From: Selenomonadaceae bacterium
GTDB lineage: Bacteria; Bacillota; Negativicutes; Selenomonadales; Selenomonadaceae
Direction: 5' to 3'
DNA: 64,000 bases
Assembly: GCA_017428215.1 (NCBI GenBank)
Contig: JAFRRH010000022.1
Span: forward strand, 62,001-126,000
Made by a program: the position numbers and the translations under genes. The notes beneath the pieces were generated by a model, which saw only the letters and a program-made list of their open reading frames with translations, did not search any database and had not been told where the DNA came from. Below are positions 24,706 through 35,253 of the stretch, piece by piece. Positions within the stretch are counted from its first letter, which is position 1; every line of letters starts with the position of its first letter.

Positions 24706-27075
24706 ATGATTAAAGACGCTTTTAAAACGTTGGAGTTCGATAAAATTTTGACACGGCTTCGAGATTGCGCTACAAGTAATTTCGGCAAGGAATTAGCGAT
24801 AAAATTAGAGCCGACGGACGATTTTGAGACGGTTAAAGAAAGTTTATCGCTGACGACGGAGGCAGTAAAAATTTTTGCAGTAAGTGCGCCGCCGCTCGGT
24901 GGATTTCGCGACGTTCGAGAGACGTTTAAGAAAATAAAAATTGGCAGTGTTGCTGACGCGGAAGAATTGCTTCACGTTTTATCAACTATGTACACTATGC
25001 GGCAGGTTAAAATTTTTTTCAAGGAAACCGAAATCGACGCACCTCAATTAAAATCACGTGCAACAGAAATTGAAATTTTGGGCAACCTCGAACGTCAACT
25101 AGACAACGCGATTGACGAGCACGGCAAAGTTCGCGATTCGGCAAGTGCTGAACTACAAAAAATTCGCCGCGACTTGAGAACTGCTCAAAACCGAATCAAG
25201 AACGAAATTTTTAATATACTTCATGACGCGGGCAAGCAAAAATTTTTCCAAGACGCGATTGTTACCATGCGCGGCGATCGTTATGTTTTGCCCGTCAAGC
25301 TTGAATATAAATCGCAATTCCCCGGCATTGTCCACGACCAATCGGCGACCGGCGCAACGGTTTTTATCGAACCGCTCGCCGTCGTAAACTTGAATAACAG
25401 CGTTAAAGAACTCGAAGCCGCCGAACGCCACGAAGTCATGAGGATTTTGCGCAACTTAAGCGACGCCGTTAGGAAAAATCTTGAGCCGCTCACTAATAAT
25501 ATAAAAATTTTAGCGGACGTCGATTTACTTTTTGCTAAGGCTAAACTCGCCCGCGATTTGAACGCTACAGAACCTCAGCTTGAAAGTTTTACGGACTTAA
25601 AATCTGCGCGGCACCCGCTGATTGATTCAAACGCCGTAATTCCGATTGACATTCAGCTTGGCGAAAATTTTTCAATGCTTTTGGTTACAGGACCGAATAC
25701 CGGCGGCAAAACCGTTTCCATGAAAACTTTGGGGCTTTTAGCTTTGATGACGCAATCGGGATTGTACATTCCTGCGGCAAGCGGCTCGCGAATTGCGGTC
25801 TTCACGAATATTTTTGCCGATATTGGCGACGAACAATCCATTGAGCAAAGTTTATCGACTTTCTCCGCGCACATGAAAAAAATTGTCGTGATTCTCGACG
25901 AAGTTACATCAACTGATTTAGTTTTACTCGACGAAATTGGCGCAGGTACCGATCCCGACGAGGGCGCGGCGTTGGCTATGTCAATCCTTGAACGGCTTTT
26001 ACAAATCGGCGCGGCGACTATCGCTACAACGCACTACTCCGAGCTGAAAACTTTTGCCTACTCAACGGACGGGATTGAAAATGCTTGCGTCGAATTCGAT
26101 TCAGAAACTCTTCGCCCGACTTATCGCCTTTTAATTGGCATTCCAGGCGCGAGCAACGCTTTTGCTATCAGTCAACGCTTAGGACTTCCGCAAAGTTTAA
26201 TTCTACGCGCTAAACAGCTTATAACTGCTGACCACGCAAATTTTGAGCAAGTCATTTCCGAGCTTGAAAACGAACGTATGATTTTTGAACAACGCAACGC
26301 TGAAATTTTTGAGCGTCAACAACAAGTTAGCAAGCACGAGAAAAAAATCGCCGAAATGCGCGACGAAATCGCTAAAACTAAGGGCGACATTATCCGCAAG
26401 GCTAAAGAAAAATCAGCCGCCATGATTCGCGAAACTAAGCGCGAGGCGGAGGAAATTATTGCCGCACTTAAAGAACAATTCGACGATTCGGGCGTTAAAC
26501 GTCGTCAACAAGTTATTCAACAGGCGCGGGATAAACTTCGCGAGGCTGAAATTGATTCGTCAACGGGAATTATCGTCGATAAATTTGTCGGAACACGTAT
26601 TAATAAAAAAAATCTTGCCGTCGGCGACACAGTTTATTTAAAATCTCTCGACCAAAAGGGAACAATTCTTGCCATTGAAAATGATAATTTAATTGTTCAA
26701 ATCGGCTCCATGCGCACTAAAGTTAAAATTTCCGCCTGCAGATTCGTCAGTCATAATCAACAAGAAAATATTTCTCCGCCCGTTACAAATCAAAATCGCG
26801 GTTCGTTTGGCTTATTACAAAAAACCGCAACTATTACACGCAGTTTGGATATTCGCGGCATGACAGTTGACGAAGCGGAGCAAATTTGCGGTAAATTTAT
26901 TGATGACGCGCAACTTTCCGGACTCAAGCAAATTTTAATTATTCACGGCAAAGGAACGGGCGCACTTCGCAAAGGCGTACAAGATTTTCTGCGGATAAAT
27001 AATTCCGTTGCAAGTTTTCAATTCGCCGACCAAGACGAAGGCGGCACCGGCGCAACACTCGTCACGATAAAATAA
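24706..27075 (+). CDS. mutS2: Endonuclease MutS2
   Basis: 789-residue MutS-family ATPase with a C-terminal Smr nuclease domain. In Bacillota it limits homologous recombination and rescues collided ribosomes. Walker A VTGPNTGGKTVSMKT, Walker B LVLLDEIGAGTDPDEGAAL, then TTHYSELKTFAY, a coiled coil (about 520-600), and the Smr domain at the end with LDIRGMTVDEA and IIHGKGTGALR. Full length. The start ATG at 24706 has AGGATTGATGTA upstream. Confidence 0.96.
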   Translation: MIKDAFKTLEFDKILTRLRDCATSNFGKELAIKLEPTDDFETVKESLSLTTEAVKIFAVSAPPLGGFRDVRETFKKIKIGSVADAEELLHVLSTMYTMRQVKIFFKETEIDAPQLKSRATEIEILGNLERQLDNAIDEHGKVRDSASAELQKIRRDLRTAQNRIKNEIFNILHDAGKQKFFQDAIVTMRGDRYVLPVKLEYKSQFPGIVHDQSATGATVFIEPLAVVNLNNSVKELEAAERHEVMRILRNLSDAVRKNLEPLTNNIKILADVDLLFAKAKLARDLNATEPQLESFTDLKSARHPLIDSNAVIPIDIQLGENFSMLLVTGPNTGGKTVSMKTLGLLALMTQSGLYIPAASGSRIAVFTNIFADIGDEQSIEQSLSTFSAHMKKIVVILDEVTSTDLVLLDEIGAGTDPDEGAALAMSILERLLQIGAATIATTHYSELKTFAYSTDGIENACVEFDSETLRPTYRLLIGIPGASNAFAISQRLGLPQSLILRAKQLITADHANFEQVISELENERMIFEQRNAEIFERQQQVSKHEKKIAEMRDEIAKTKGDIIRKAKEKSAAMIRETKREAEEIIAALKEQFDDSGVKRRQQVIQQARDKLREAEIDSSTGIIVDKFVGTRINKKNLAVGDTVYLKSLDQKGTILAIENDNLIVQIGSMRTKVKISACRFVSHNQQENISPPVTNQNRGSFGLLQKTATITRSLDIRGMTVDEAEQICGKFIDDAQLSGLKQILIIHGKGTGALRKGVQDFLRINNSVASFQFADQDEGGTGATLVTIK

Positions 27076-27161
27076 TCGAAAATTAAATTGGATGAAAAAA
27101 TTTTTCTTATTGTGCGCAATGTTCAAGTGCCTAATTTATCAGTACATAAGATTTAACAAAA

Positions 27162-27440
27162 CACTGAATTTATCGAATCCGAAAACTAAAGTTATTAAAA
27201 ATGTCGCGACAATCGCCGCGCAGATTTGAAATTCCGACTTAGAAAATTTTTCTGAGAATAAAAGCCAATGCAGATTGTTTTAAGCAACAAAATCAATCCA
27301 CGCGGTAAAAATTTTTTATTTTGGAGCTTAGCGGCTGATTCCTTTAAAAATAAATAACCCGCGATGAAGTACGGATTGACGATTGAAATTAATTCGTGAG
27401 TAAAAATAGTGCTCTCAATATAAAAAATCCGTTCAGAAGC
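27162..27440 (-). pseudogene. Remnant of an acyltransferase-3 gene
   Basis: Contains a stretch from CCGAAAACTAAAGTTATT to ATTTGAAATTCCGAC that matches 38118-38176 inside the acyltransferase gene. It is followed by a second match (TTTTTTATTTTGGAGCTTAG.. vs 38467 onward) and a third (AAAAATCCGTTCA vs about 38752). The order is kept but the pieces between are deleted. No open frame survives. The remainder of the 27076-27161 gap after mutS2 shows nothing I can name. Confidence 0.75.
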
Positions 27441-27468
27441 AAAAAAACTCCGTCGATTTGTACGGAGT
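27441..27468 (-). terminator. Terminator of the HIT gene
   Basis: Minus strand ACTCCGT / ACGGAGT stem around CAAATCG, followed by TTTTTTT. Confidence 0.75.
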
Positions 27469-27488
27469 AAATTTTTCAGCGTAAAAAT

Positions 27489-27836
27489 TCAACCGGGCGG
27501 CCAAGTCATTTTTCTTTTGGCGAGAAAGTGAACATGCAAATGCGGAACGGTCTGCCCGCCGTCCTTGCCAGTGTTGATTGCAAGCCGAAAACCCGCCTCG
27601 TCAACGCCAAAGTCAGCGGCGAGTTTAGGCACCACGTCAACGAAAATATGCGCGGCAAGTTCTTTATCTTCCGCCTTAAAATGTGCGACGCTCTGAATAT
27701 GTTTTTTAGGAACAATCAGCACGTGAATTGGAGCTTTGGGCGATAAATCCTTAAACGCAATGACAGTATCGTCCTCATAAACTTTTTGCGAGGGAACGTC
27801 GCCCGCCGCAATCTTGCAAAAAATACAATCAGCCAT
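27489..27836 (-). CDS. HIT-family nucleotide hydrolase (HinT-like)
   Basis: 115 residues, the usual HinT length. Purine nucleoside phosphoramidate hydrolase fold. ADCIFCKIAAGDVP at the N-terminus (zinc-type CxxC region) and the histidine triad HLHVHFLA near the C-terminus. A partial, internally deleted copy lies at 39.1 kb, while a decayed copy of the 39 kb neighbour lies just downstream here. Confidence 0.93.
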   Translation of the reverse strand: MADCIFCKIAAGDVPSQKVYEDDTVIAFKDLSPKAPIHVLIVPKKHIQSVAHFKAEDKELAAHIFVDVVPKLAADFGVDEAGFRLAINTGKDGGQTVPHLHVHFLAKRKMTWPPG

Positions 27837-27848
27837 TTTAAAACCTCC

Positions 27849-29279
27849 TTATTCCTCAACGGCGATAACGTGTTTGACGCCGTAATATTGAGCAACGCAA
27901 GAATTTCTGCAACTGTTCAATTTGCCTTCAATGCCCGCGAAGTAATCTAATTCAGCCGCCGCGCTCCTGTCGCCGTGAATACTTTCAAAGCGGTGACGAA
28001 TCGGCATGCGCGGCATAGGAATTGGGTCAAATTCGGCGTTGCGTTGAATATATCGCACTTGCCGCCGTGCCGCATTGAAGATTGATATGTCAACGTAAAT
28101 CAGCGTGGCAAAATAGGATATAAAACTTACAGTCAAGATAAGTGAGACGCCGCGCAGAAAATTTTTAGGGAAATGCAAGCCAGATTTTAAATTTTGACGC
28201 TCTAATTCCAAAATCGCCGAGCTTGACGCAACCAAGATAAACGACAGCGACGTTATCGAAATTCTAGCGTTATATTCCGGCGAAAACAAAAGCGCAATCG
28301 GTACTAAAAAGCCCGTCGCAGTGAAGGCAAGCATTAAAATTTCCGCCATAGTTATTTTTGTCGAATTACGCCGCGCAAAATAGATAAACATCGGAATCAG
28401 CGCGATAAAATCAGCCGCTACGACTCGTAAAAAGCCGTTTGACATGTGTGACATAAAAAGTTCTTTGCTGTAGAAAAAATTCGGGTGGGCAAATTCCATT
28501 CTTACGAAATTTCCAGGCGCGAGTAACATGAACGCACAACCGACGCTTACGGCTATAAATCCCGCAATCATCCACGAACGAAAAATTTTTTGCACTTTGC
28601 ACATTACGAGCAGGAAAAATGTTAAACAAACCGTCGCTAAAGCTCCCGCCTCGTTCGACCAGCCCGCAAATAATCCTAGAATAATCATCAACACGACGTT
28701 TAGCGCGGAATTTGCCGCATCATGTGAGCGCAACGCTTTAACATACGGCGTTAAGAAAAATAATTGGAAAAATGTCATCCACATATAGTTACACGAGCCA
28801 GTTAGCCAAAGCGTGCTCATCATCGACGACGCCTGCAAAATAAACAGCGTGAAAAAAATCCAAATCAAAGCCGCCCGCGAAATTTTCAGCCACGTATTTG
28901 ATAAATTTATTATCGTCAAAACTAAAAATATAAAAATTACCGTGTTTGCAATGTCAAATATTGGTTTGCCTATCCAGATAAAAAATTGTACGAAGAAATG
29001 AGCAAAAATCCGCCCGCCCCAATCAAAATAATGCGACGTTAGCGATTTAAAAATATCGCCGAATGATTCAATGCGGTCTCTGTGCTCAATTTCCGGCGAA
29101 CCGAATTGCATTGCCTCTAAATTTCCGCCGTGCGCCCCGTCCCAAATGAATGCGTAGCCGTAATCGTCGTGACTTAGCGGACATAATGCCGTTCGCACAA
29201 AGAAAAATCCCGCGAACGCCACAAATAAAATCAATGACCGCGAGGAATCCATTGTTTGAACCAAACGTTTAAAACTCAA
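27849..29279 (-). CDS. Polytopic membrane protein, DUF6056-like
   Basis: 476 residues with about ten hydrophobic helices. An early extracytoplasmic loop SHDDYGYAFIWDG resembles the acidic loop of GT-C glycosyltransferases and DUF6056 proteins. Also seen is LTGSCNYMWMTFFQLFFLTPY. It probably uses a lipid-linked sugar or modifies a surface polymer, but this is inference from topology. It follows the RTX protein gene by 22 bp and precedes the HIT gene by 12 bp on the same strand. Confidence 0.65.
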   Translation of the reverse strand: MSFKRLVQTMDSSRSLILFVAFAGFFFVRTALCPLSHDDYGYAFIWDGAHGGNLEAMQFGSPEIEHRDRIESFGDIFKSLTSHYFDWGGRIFAHFFVQFFIWIGKPIFDIANTVIFIFLVLTIINLSNTWLKISRAALIWIFFTLFILQASSMMSTLWLTGSCNYMWMTFFQLFFLTPYVKALRSHDAANSALNVVLMIILGLFAGWSNEAGALATVCLTFFLLVMCKVQKIFRSWMIAGFIAVSVGCAFMLLAPGNFVRMEFAHPNFFYSKELFMSHMSNGFLRVVAADFIALIPMFIYFARRNSTKITMAEILMLAFTATGFLVPIALLFSPEYNARISITSLSFILVASSSAILELERQNLKSGLHFPKNFLRGVSLILTVSFISYFATLIYVDISIFNAARRQVRYIQRNAEFDPIPMPRMPIRHRFESIHGDRSAAAELDYFAGIEGKLNSCRNSCVAQYYGVKHVIAVEE

Positions 29280-29301
29280 GCAAAAGCCTCCCTTTTATCA
29301 G

Positions 29302-31980
29302 TTAGGACTTAGTGCCGCTGTAAGTGATGAAATTATTTTTATTCGCGCCGCTCGTTAAGTCTGAAGAGTAATTAAGTTCGGCTACGGAATAAGATTTGCT
29401 TTCGACAAGCGAACTGAGATTATCGGACGTCGCAAAATTATTTTCCTCGGCGAACCACAACTGCGCAACTTTTGCCGTCGTATACATTTTGGAGTAAGTC
29501 TCGCCCGATTCGCTGATAAAGTTAATGTTCTTCCCTGCGGCGTCTTTTAAAGTCAACGTGCTTGAACCGACCTTGACGACGACATCGGAGCCGCTCTTGG
29601 AAGTTTTATAACTGCCGCTCGTGATTTGAATCGTGTCACCGTCATTGAAGCCGACAACGGTATCCTTGCCGTCGCCCGCGCCGAATTCGTAAGTAATATC
29701 TTTGCCGCCTTCGTTGTCGTCGTCGTTGAAGTTGACGATATAATCGTTGCCGCCGCTGCCCGCAATCGTGATGTGGTTGCCGTAATTGGAAATGCTGTCA
29801 TTGCCTGCGCCGCCGACCAAATAAACTTTGACGCCTTCGTTGATAATTGTATCTTTGCCCTCGCCGCCTTCGATAGTAACTTCAATTCCGGCGGAGTAAA
29901 TGGAATCGTTGCCGCTCATGCCGTAGATAAGTGCCTTACTGCCGTAATTTGCAATCGTATCCTTGCCGTAGCCGCCGCTCAATGTAACTTCTTCGCCGTT
30001 ATTGCTGATAGAGTCATTGCCCGTTCCGCCGTCGATAAAAACTTCGGTTGCAACATTTGAGGCGGTGTCATTGCCGCTGCCCAAGCTGATTGCGCACGTA
30101 TTGCCTTCGTTTTCGACGTAATCGTCACCAATGCCGCCGTCAATGAGGACGTTATCGCCCGAATTTGCAATGGTGTCCGAATCGTCTTCGCCAAAAATTA
30201 TGACAGAATCAGCCTCGTTAGTGATTTTGTCTTTGCCCGCGCCGCCGTAAATTTGGGACTTATAACCGGAAGTAAAGAGCGTGTCGTTACCGCTCGACCT
30301 GGTGAAAACGCTGTTTGTAATGTTGTCGTTGCCGTCACCGCCGTAAATTTGCGCTGCATAACCGTAGTTGGTGATTTTATCATTGCCTGCGTCGCCGTAA
30401 ATTGTGGCATTGGTTCCGCCGTCATTTGTTATGGTATCTTTGCCTTCGCCGCCCAACATGGAAACATTTTTGCCGCCGGTGAATTTGACGGAATACATTT
30501 TACCGTCAGAAGAAACAATCCAGGCTCCGTTGGAAGGTTCTTCGCCGTCGGAAATTTTTTTACTCTTTGTAAAGCCCTTGCTGGTAAAGCCGTCAATATC
30601 GTTGAGTAAGTTATCATTACCGCTGCCGCCGATAAAAATCACGGAATTGCCTTCGGTGTTCATAAGCGTATCTTTACCCGCGCCGCCGATGAGCGTGACT
30701 TTCGACCCGGCACTTGAGACCAGGTCGTTGCCTTTGCCGCAGTCAATCGAAACATTTGATCCGCCACTATTTAATGTGTCATTGCCTTTGCCGCCGTCAA
30801 TCGAAACCTTCGAGCCGGTATTACTTAATGCGTCATTGCCTTTGCCGCCGAGGATTGTAACTTTATCGTAGTAATTGTTGACAGCGTCGTCACCTGCGCC
30901 CGCATTGATTGAGACTTTCGCGCCCGAATTAACAATGTTATCGTTGCCGGAGCCGCCCTTCATGGTAACTTTGTCGTGATAGTTTATCGCGAAGTTGTCA
31001 TTGACGGAAACGGTTTTGCGGTAAGTGTCGTAATCAAAAGTCGTATCAGTTCCGGCTTGCTTGGCGAAATAGCGCATGAACATGTAGCCGCCGGCATAAG
31101 CCTCAAGCGGGATACCTGTCGTTACGCTTTTGTTGACCAAAACTTTATCGAGGATGTCGGGATTTTGAGCGTATTCAATAATATCAAATGTACGTTCGTC
31201 GTCTATGCCGTGAATTAATTCTGCGGAGCCGCCCTCAAGCAAAAAGCCCGGCAGATACCCGAAGTAAAGGATATTGCTCGCCATTGTGCCATGAACAAAT
31301 TCATGAGCCAAAACTCTGTCGAGGTCGCCCTGACCAACTGTTTGACCGTGCCGGTCATCGGAATCCATATCCTTAAAGAACGCCATGTTCACGGTAAGAG
31401 TTTGCGACTCAAAAGTTTCGCCGTCTTCGGAACCAAAACCGACCGCTGCCAAGAAACCGTTACTTTCGTCGTCAATGAACTCCAGCTTGAGGCGCGAAGA
31501 AGTAGTATCCGTCTCGTCAAAAGAGAAGCCGTAACTTTCCTTGATTAATTTAAGCGCGTCGGGAATCCACCAGCTGTAAAGTCCTTTAACGACGTATTGT
31601 TGGTCAGCGGTTAAGGATTTTTTGGGCGGAATGCCGTAAATTGTCAAGCCATCGACAGTGAACGACGTGCCCGAAGGATATTTTGCCTTGCCTTTCGAAG
31701 GCAGAATGTCATACTTGCCTTTTACTTTGGAGCCGCCCGCGTCCGAGCCGCTGATTGCGCCGGTGTCGTCGTTGGTGAGGATTATTCCGCACTTTTCGAT
31801 CAAAAACGTCTGCCAATTCTTCGCCGAGCGCAAATCGTTCATGAATTGCTTTTTGACGGCGGCAAAATTTTTGAAATTAGAACTTGCACGAATCGCCTCG
31901 TTGACTGCGGCTCCTCCTTTGAGCGTCGTGTTGTCGAGGCTCTGCATAAAGTTGTAAATTACTTCCTGCTGTGTTGCCAT
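29302..31980 (-). CDS. RTX calcium-repeat protein with HExxH metalloprotease domain
   Basis: 892 residues, no Sec signal. N-terminal 330 residues contain HEFVH at 226-230 and, 19 residues on, the glutamate of LLEGGSAEL (249), a gluzincin-type zinc site. From about 345 to 760 there are more than 20 nonapeptide-like calcium-binding repeats (GGxGND.I.N.G), varied but regular. The C-terminal ~130 residues (FGAGDGKDTVVGFNDGDTI.. and AKVAQLWFAEENNF) are shared with the broken neighbour and may be a type I secretion signal. No ABC exporter is in the window. Promoter-like TATAAT (minus strand) at about 32019. Confidence 0.8.
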   Translation of the reverse strand: MATQQEVIYNFMQSLDNTTLKGGAAVNEAIRASSNFKNFAAVKKQFMNDLRSAKNWQTFLIEKCGIILTNDDTGAISGSDAGGSKVKGKYDILPSKGKAKYPSGTSFTVDGLTIYGIPPKKSLTADQQYVVKGLYSWWIPDALKLIKESYGFSFDETDTTSSRLKLEFIDDESNGFLAAVGFGSEDGETFESQTLTVNMAFFKDMDSDDRHGQTVGQGDLDRVLAHEFVHGTMASNILYFGYLPGFLLEGGSAELIHGIDDERTFDIIEYAQNPDILDKVLVNKSVTTGIPLEAYAGGYMFMRYFAKQAGTDTTFDYDTYRKTVSVNDNFAINYHDKVTMKGGSGNDNIVNSGAKVSINAGAGDDAVNNYYDKVTILGGKGNDALSNTGSKVSIDGGKGNDTLNSGGSNVSIDCGKGNDLVSSAGSKVTLIGGAGKDTLMNTEGNSVIFIGGSGNDNLLNDIDGFTSKGFTKSKKISDGEEPSNGAWIVSSDGKMYSVKFTGGKNVSMLGGEGKDTITNDGGTNATIYGDAGNDKITNYGYAAQIYGGDGNDNITNSVFTRSSGNDTLFTSGYKSQIYGGAGKDKITNEADSVIIFGEDDSDTIANSGDNVLIDGGIGDDYVENEGNTCAISLGSGNDTASNVATEVFIDGGTGNDSISNNGEEVTLSGGYGKDTIANYGSKALIYGMSGNDSIYSAGIEVTIEGGEGKDTIINEGVKVYLVGGAGNDSISNYGNHITIAGSGGNDYIVNFNDDDNEGGKDITYEFGAGDGKDTVVGFNDGDTIQITSGSYKTSKSGSDVVVKVGSSTLTLKDAAGKNINFISESGETYSKMYTTAKVAQLWFAEENNFATSDNLSSLVESKSYSVAELNYSSDLTSGANKNNFITYSGTKS

Positions 31981-32022
31981 AAAACTACCTCCAAAATTAA
32001 ACTGCCCGTTAATTATAGCACA

Positions 32023-32057
32023 AAAAAAAAATTCCCGCCAAATTTGACGGGATTAAA
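32023..32057 (-). terminator. Terminator of the broken RTX paralogue, overlapping the next promoter
   Basis: Minus strand CCCGTCAAATTTGGCGGG then ten T. The same DNA supplies TTGGCG-18-TATAAT for the intact RTX gene, so terminator and promoter overlap. A near-identical arrangement precedes the broken paralogue at 34361-34393. Confidence 0.65.
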
Positions 32058-32073
32058 ATTTTGGTCGCGCAGA

Positions 32074-34316
32074 TTATTTTTTGCTACTGTACGTTATGAG
32101 ATTATCTTTCTGCTTTAGGCTCGTTAAGTCTGACGAGTAATCCAAATCGTCGGAAGAATAGACCGCCGCAGATTTATTTTTGACCAGCGAACTGAGATTA
32201 TCGGACGTCGCGAAATTATTTTCTTCGGCGAACCACAACTGCGCAACTTTTGCCGTCGTATAAGTTTTGGAGTAAGTCTCGCCCGTTTCGCTGATAAAGT
32301 TAATGTTCTTCCCTGCGGCGTCTTTTAAAGTCAACGTACTCGAACTGACCTTGACGACGACATCGGAGCCGCTCTTGGAAGTTTTATAACTGCCTTCCGT
32401 GATTTGAACCGTGTCGCCGTCGTTAAAGCCGAGAATTGTATCTTTTCCGTCGCCCGCGCCGAATTGATAAACAATATGCTTGCCTTTGTTGCTGATACTG
32501 TCGTTTTCGGTGCCGCCCGCGATAGTTACGTGCTCGCCTTCGTTGTAAATCGTATCGTTGCCAGAATCTCCGAGAATAATTGCATTAACTCCCTCATTAT
32601 ACAGAGAATCTTTGCCACTTCCGCCAAATAATTTCGCCGCTGTTGTAGACATAATCGTTATCCGCGCCGCCATAAATGCTTGCAACCGTCCCGCTGTTGT
32701 TAATCGAGTCCAATCCGTTCTGCCCGTAGATTTTAACGCCAGAACTTTCATTATTTACGGTGTCATTGCCGTCGCCGCCATAAATTTTTGCCTCATTACC
32801 GCTCAATGAGATTGTTGCCGTACTGTTTAGAGGCACAGAGACAATTTCAAGCGTGTTATTGCCGTTAAAAATCAAATCGGCATCTGCGCCGCCGTAAGTC
32901 GTCGATTTCGAGCCGTAATTTTCTATAGAATCAACGCCATCGCCGCCGTAAAGCCGAGATTTATTCGCGTAATTCGTTAATGAATCACTTCCCGCGCCGC
33001 CGTAGACTGATGAGCTGTTTCCGCCGACCAATTCTATCGTGTAAGTAGAAATTTCAGCCTCTCCTGTCGATACCAAAGCAATATTATCGTTTATATTTCT
33101 TATTTCAGTACCAATCTGCTCCGAATTAATTACTGCGATTGTATTAAACGTAGAAATGCTGTTATTGATTGAATCATTGCCCGCATTGCCGCCGATTGAG
33201 GACTTTGCACCGAAATTTTTGATTAAATCATTACCAGTGCCGCCTAAAACAGTAACTTTATCGCCAAAGTTTTTAATTTCATATTTACCTGAACCGCTGT
33301 TTATCGAAATTTGTTCTCCGTCGTTAAAAATTGAGTCGTCTCCCGACCCGCCGTCGATTGTAACCTTGCTTGAATAATTTCTTATAACGTCAGTAGCCGC
33401 GCCCGCAGTAATTTTAACGTCAGAACCGCTGTTTGTTATCGTATCGTTGCCTTTTCCGCCCTTCATGGTGACTGTATACCAATAATTAGTCGCGAATCCG
33501 CCGTTTGAGCCAATCGAAACGGTTTTTCTATATTTATCGTAGGCAAAAGTCGTATCAGTCGCCGCTTGCTTGGCAAAATAGCGCATAAATATATATCCGC
33601 CTGCATAAGCCTCATAGATAATTTCAGTGAAGGTCGGGTCTAATATTTTTTCAAAAGCGGAAGGATCTTTGGCGTAATTGACAATATGTACATAACGAGA
33701 GTCGCCTGCGCCGTGAACTAACTCTGCTATGCCGCCCTCACGAAGAAAAATTGGCAAATCGGCGTAATAATTGACGTTAGACGCTATTTATAAATGTTTA
33801 CGCCAAGAATACGAGATTCAAAGTTTTTAAAGTTGCGTTTTTATCTGTAGTAGGTAATGTAAGCAAAAAAATAACCGACATTTAGTCGGCGAACTTCAAT
33901 TTCAGGCGAGAATTGGTCGTATAGGCGTCGTAAAAGGAATAACCGTAACTTTCTTTAATCAAAGCGAGCGCATCGCGAATCCACCAGCTGTAAAGCCATT
34001 TGACGACGTATTGTTGGTCTTTAGTGAGCAAATTTTTATCTTTAATGACAGTTGTAGCGGTTTTTTCAGTGCCGCCCGCGTCCGAACCCGAAATTGCGCC
34101 CGTGTCCGCGTTGTCGAGGATAATTCCGCACTTTTCGACCAAGAAAGTATGCCAATTCTTAGCAGATTTCTGGTCTGCGAGGAATTTATTCACGACTTCT
34201 TGATAGTTGGAGAAATTTGAACTTGCTTTGACTGCTTCGTCGAGTGCGGCGCGTCCACTAAGCTTGGTTTGATTCAAACTTTGGTTAAACGCCTTAATTA
34301 CTTCCTGTTGAGTCAT
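32074..34316 (-). pseudogene. Broken paralogue of the RTX metalloprotease
   Basis: Three open pieces: 33882-34316 (N-terminal 144 residues), 32597-33757 (repeat region) and 32074-32751 (C-terminal part). Between the first two, about 60 codons including the HEFVH zinc motif are gone and stops are present; the downstream FLREGGIAELVHG remains. The second and third overlap in different frames near 32600-32650, a one-base shift at GGCGGAAGTGGCAAAG. The final ~110 residues are nearly identical to the intact neighbour. It cannot make a working protease, though a fragment could still be expressed. Confidence 0.85.
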
Positions 34317-34360
34317 AAAACACTACCTCCAAATGAAAATGCGTCCTGATTATACTACAA

Positions 34361-34393
34361 AAAAATTTCCCGCCAAATGTGACGAGAAAATTT
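34361..34393 (-). terminator. Terminator downstream of cobB
   Basis: Minus strand TTTCTCGTCA / TGGCGGGAAA stem with wobble pairs, then a T-run. It doubles as the -35 region (TTGGCG) of the broken RTX gene with TATAAT 16 bp on. Confidence 0.6.
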
Positions 34394-34397
34394 TTTT

Positions 34398-35129
34398 CTA
34401 AGCAAGCCGATTTGCCTTTGCAAGAGTTTCGCAGATATTTTCACGTATGACAAGTTCAGCGTCGGAATCTGCGCGGGTTGCGGTCTTGTTTATTAAAATC
34501 AAATGTTCGCCTCTGAAATAATCAATCAGTCCCGCCGCAGGATAAACAATTAAACTCGTGCCGCCGACAATGAGCGTATCAGCATTTAAAATCGCTTGAA
34601 TCGAATTGGAAATAGTCTCGTTATCGAGTGATTCGCCGTAGAGAACAACATCGGGCTTGACAATGCCGCCGCAATCGCAGTAAGGAATCGGAACGTTATT
34701 CAAAATAAATTCGACGCCATATTTTTTTCCGCATTTAGTGCAATAACTGCGCCGAATCGAGCCGTGAAGTTCATAAACAACTTTCGAGCCGGCGATTTGA
34801 TGAAGTCCGTCGATATTTTGCGTTATAACCGCGCTCAAAATTCCGCGCCGTTCAAGTTCGGCAAGCGCAAGATGTCCGGCGTTGGGTTTTGCGTCGAGAT
34901 AAACAAAACGTTCGCGATAAAAGGCAAAAAATTCTTCGGGGTGGTTTAAAAAGAAATTATGCGACGCCATTTCCTCCGACGAAAAAGTTTTATTGAGTTT
35001 CTGATTATAAATGCCATTCGCGCTCCGAAAATCTGGAATGCCAGACTCGGTAGACATGCCCGCGCCGCCAAAGAAAACTGCGTTTGTACTTTTGGATAAA
35101 ATATCGGCAAGTTTTTCAATGTCAGTCAT
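34398..35129 (-). CDS. cobB: NAD-dependent protein deacylase (sirtuin)
   Basis: About 243 residues from ATG 35129, placed eight bases after GGAGGTGA; a TTG five codons earlier is unlikely. Removes acyl groups from lysines using NAD. NAD site GGAGMSTESGIPDFRS, catalytic QNIDGLHQIAG and ELHGS, and a zinc site CTKCGKKY .. CDCGG with shortened second pair. Standalone gene. Confidence 0.93.
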   Translation of the reverse strand: MTDIEKLADILSKSTNAVFFGGAGMSTESGIPDFRSANGIYNQKLNKTFSSEEMASHNFFLNHPEEFFAFYRERFVYLDAKPNAGHLALAELERRGILSAVITQNIDGLHQIAGSKVVYELHGSIRRSYCTKCGKKYGVEFILNNVPIPYCDCGGIVKPDVVLYGESLDNETISNSIQAILNADTLIVGGTSLIVYPAAGLIDYFRGEHLILINKTATRADSDAELVIRENICETLAKANRLA

Positions 35130-35191
35130 CTCGTTCACCTCCAAAGTTTTTGTAGAATTTTAAATCAATGCACAGCTTTTGGCAACGCACC

Positions 35192-35219
35192 TTGAAATTT
35201 ATTTTTCGTTTGATATAAT
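35192..35219 (+). promoter_or_regulatory. Promoter of metQ
   Basis: TTGAAA, 16-bp spacer, TATAAT, about 35 bp before the metQ start. No S-box or T-box is visible between them; the leader is too short. Confidence 0.65.
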
Positions 35220-35253
35220 TCGCGGCATAATAAATTACATAGGAGGAATTTTT

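Noticed and set aside
29800..31000. Regularly spaced short repeats, considered as a CRISPR-like or VNTR array
   Set aside because: They are the DNA of the RTX calcium-binding repeats, in frame, degenerate and without unique spacers.
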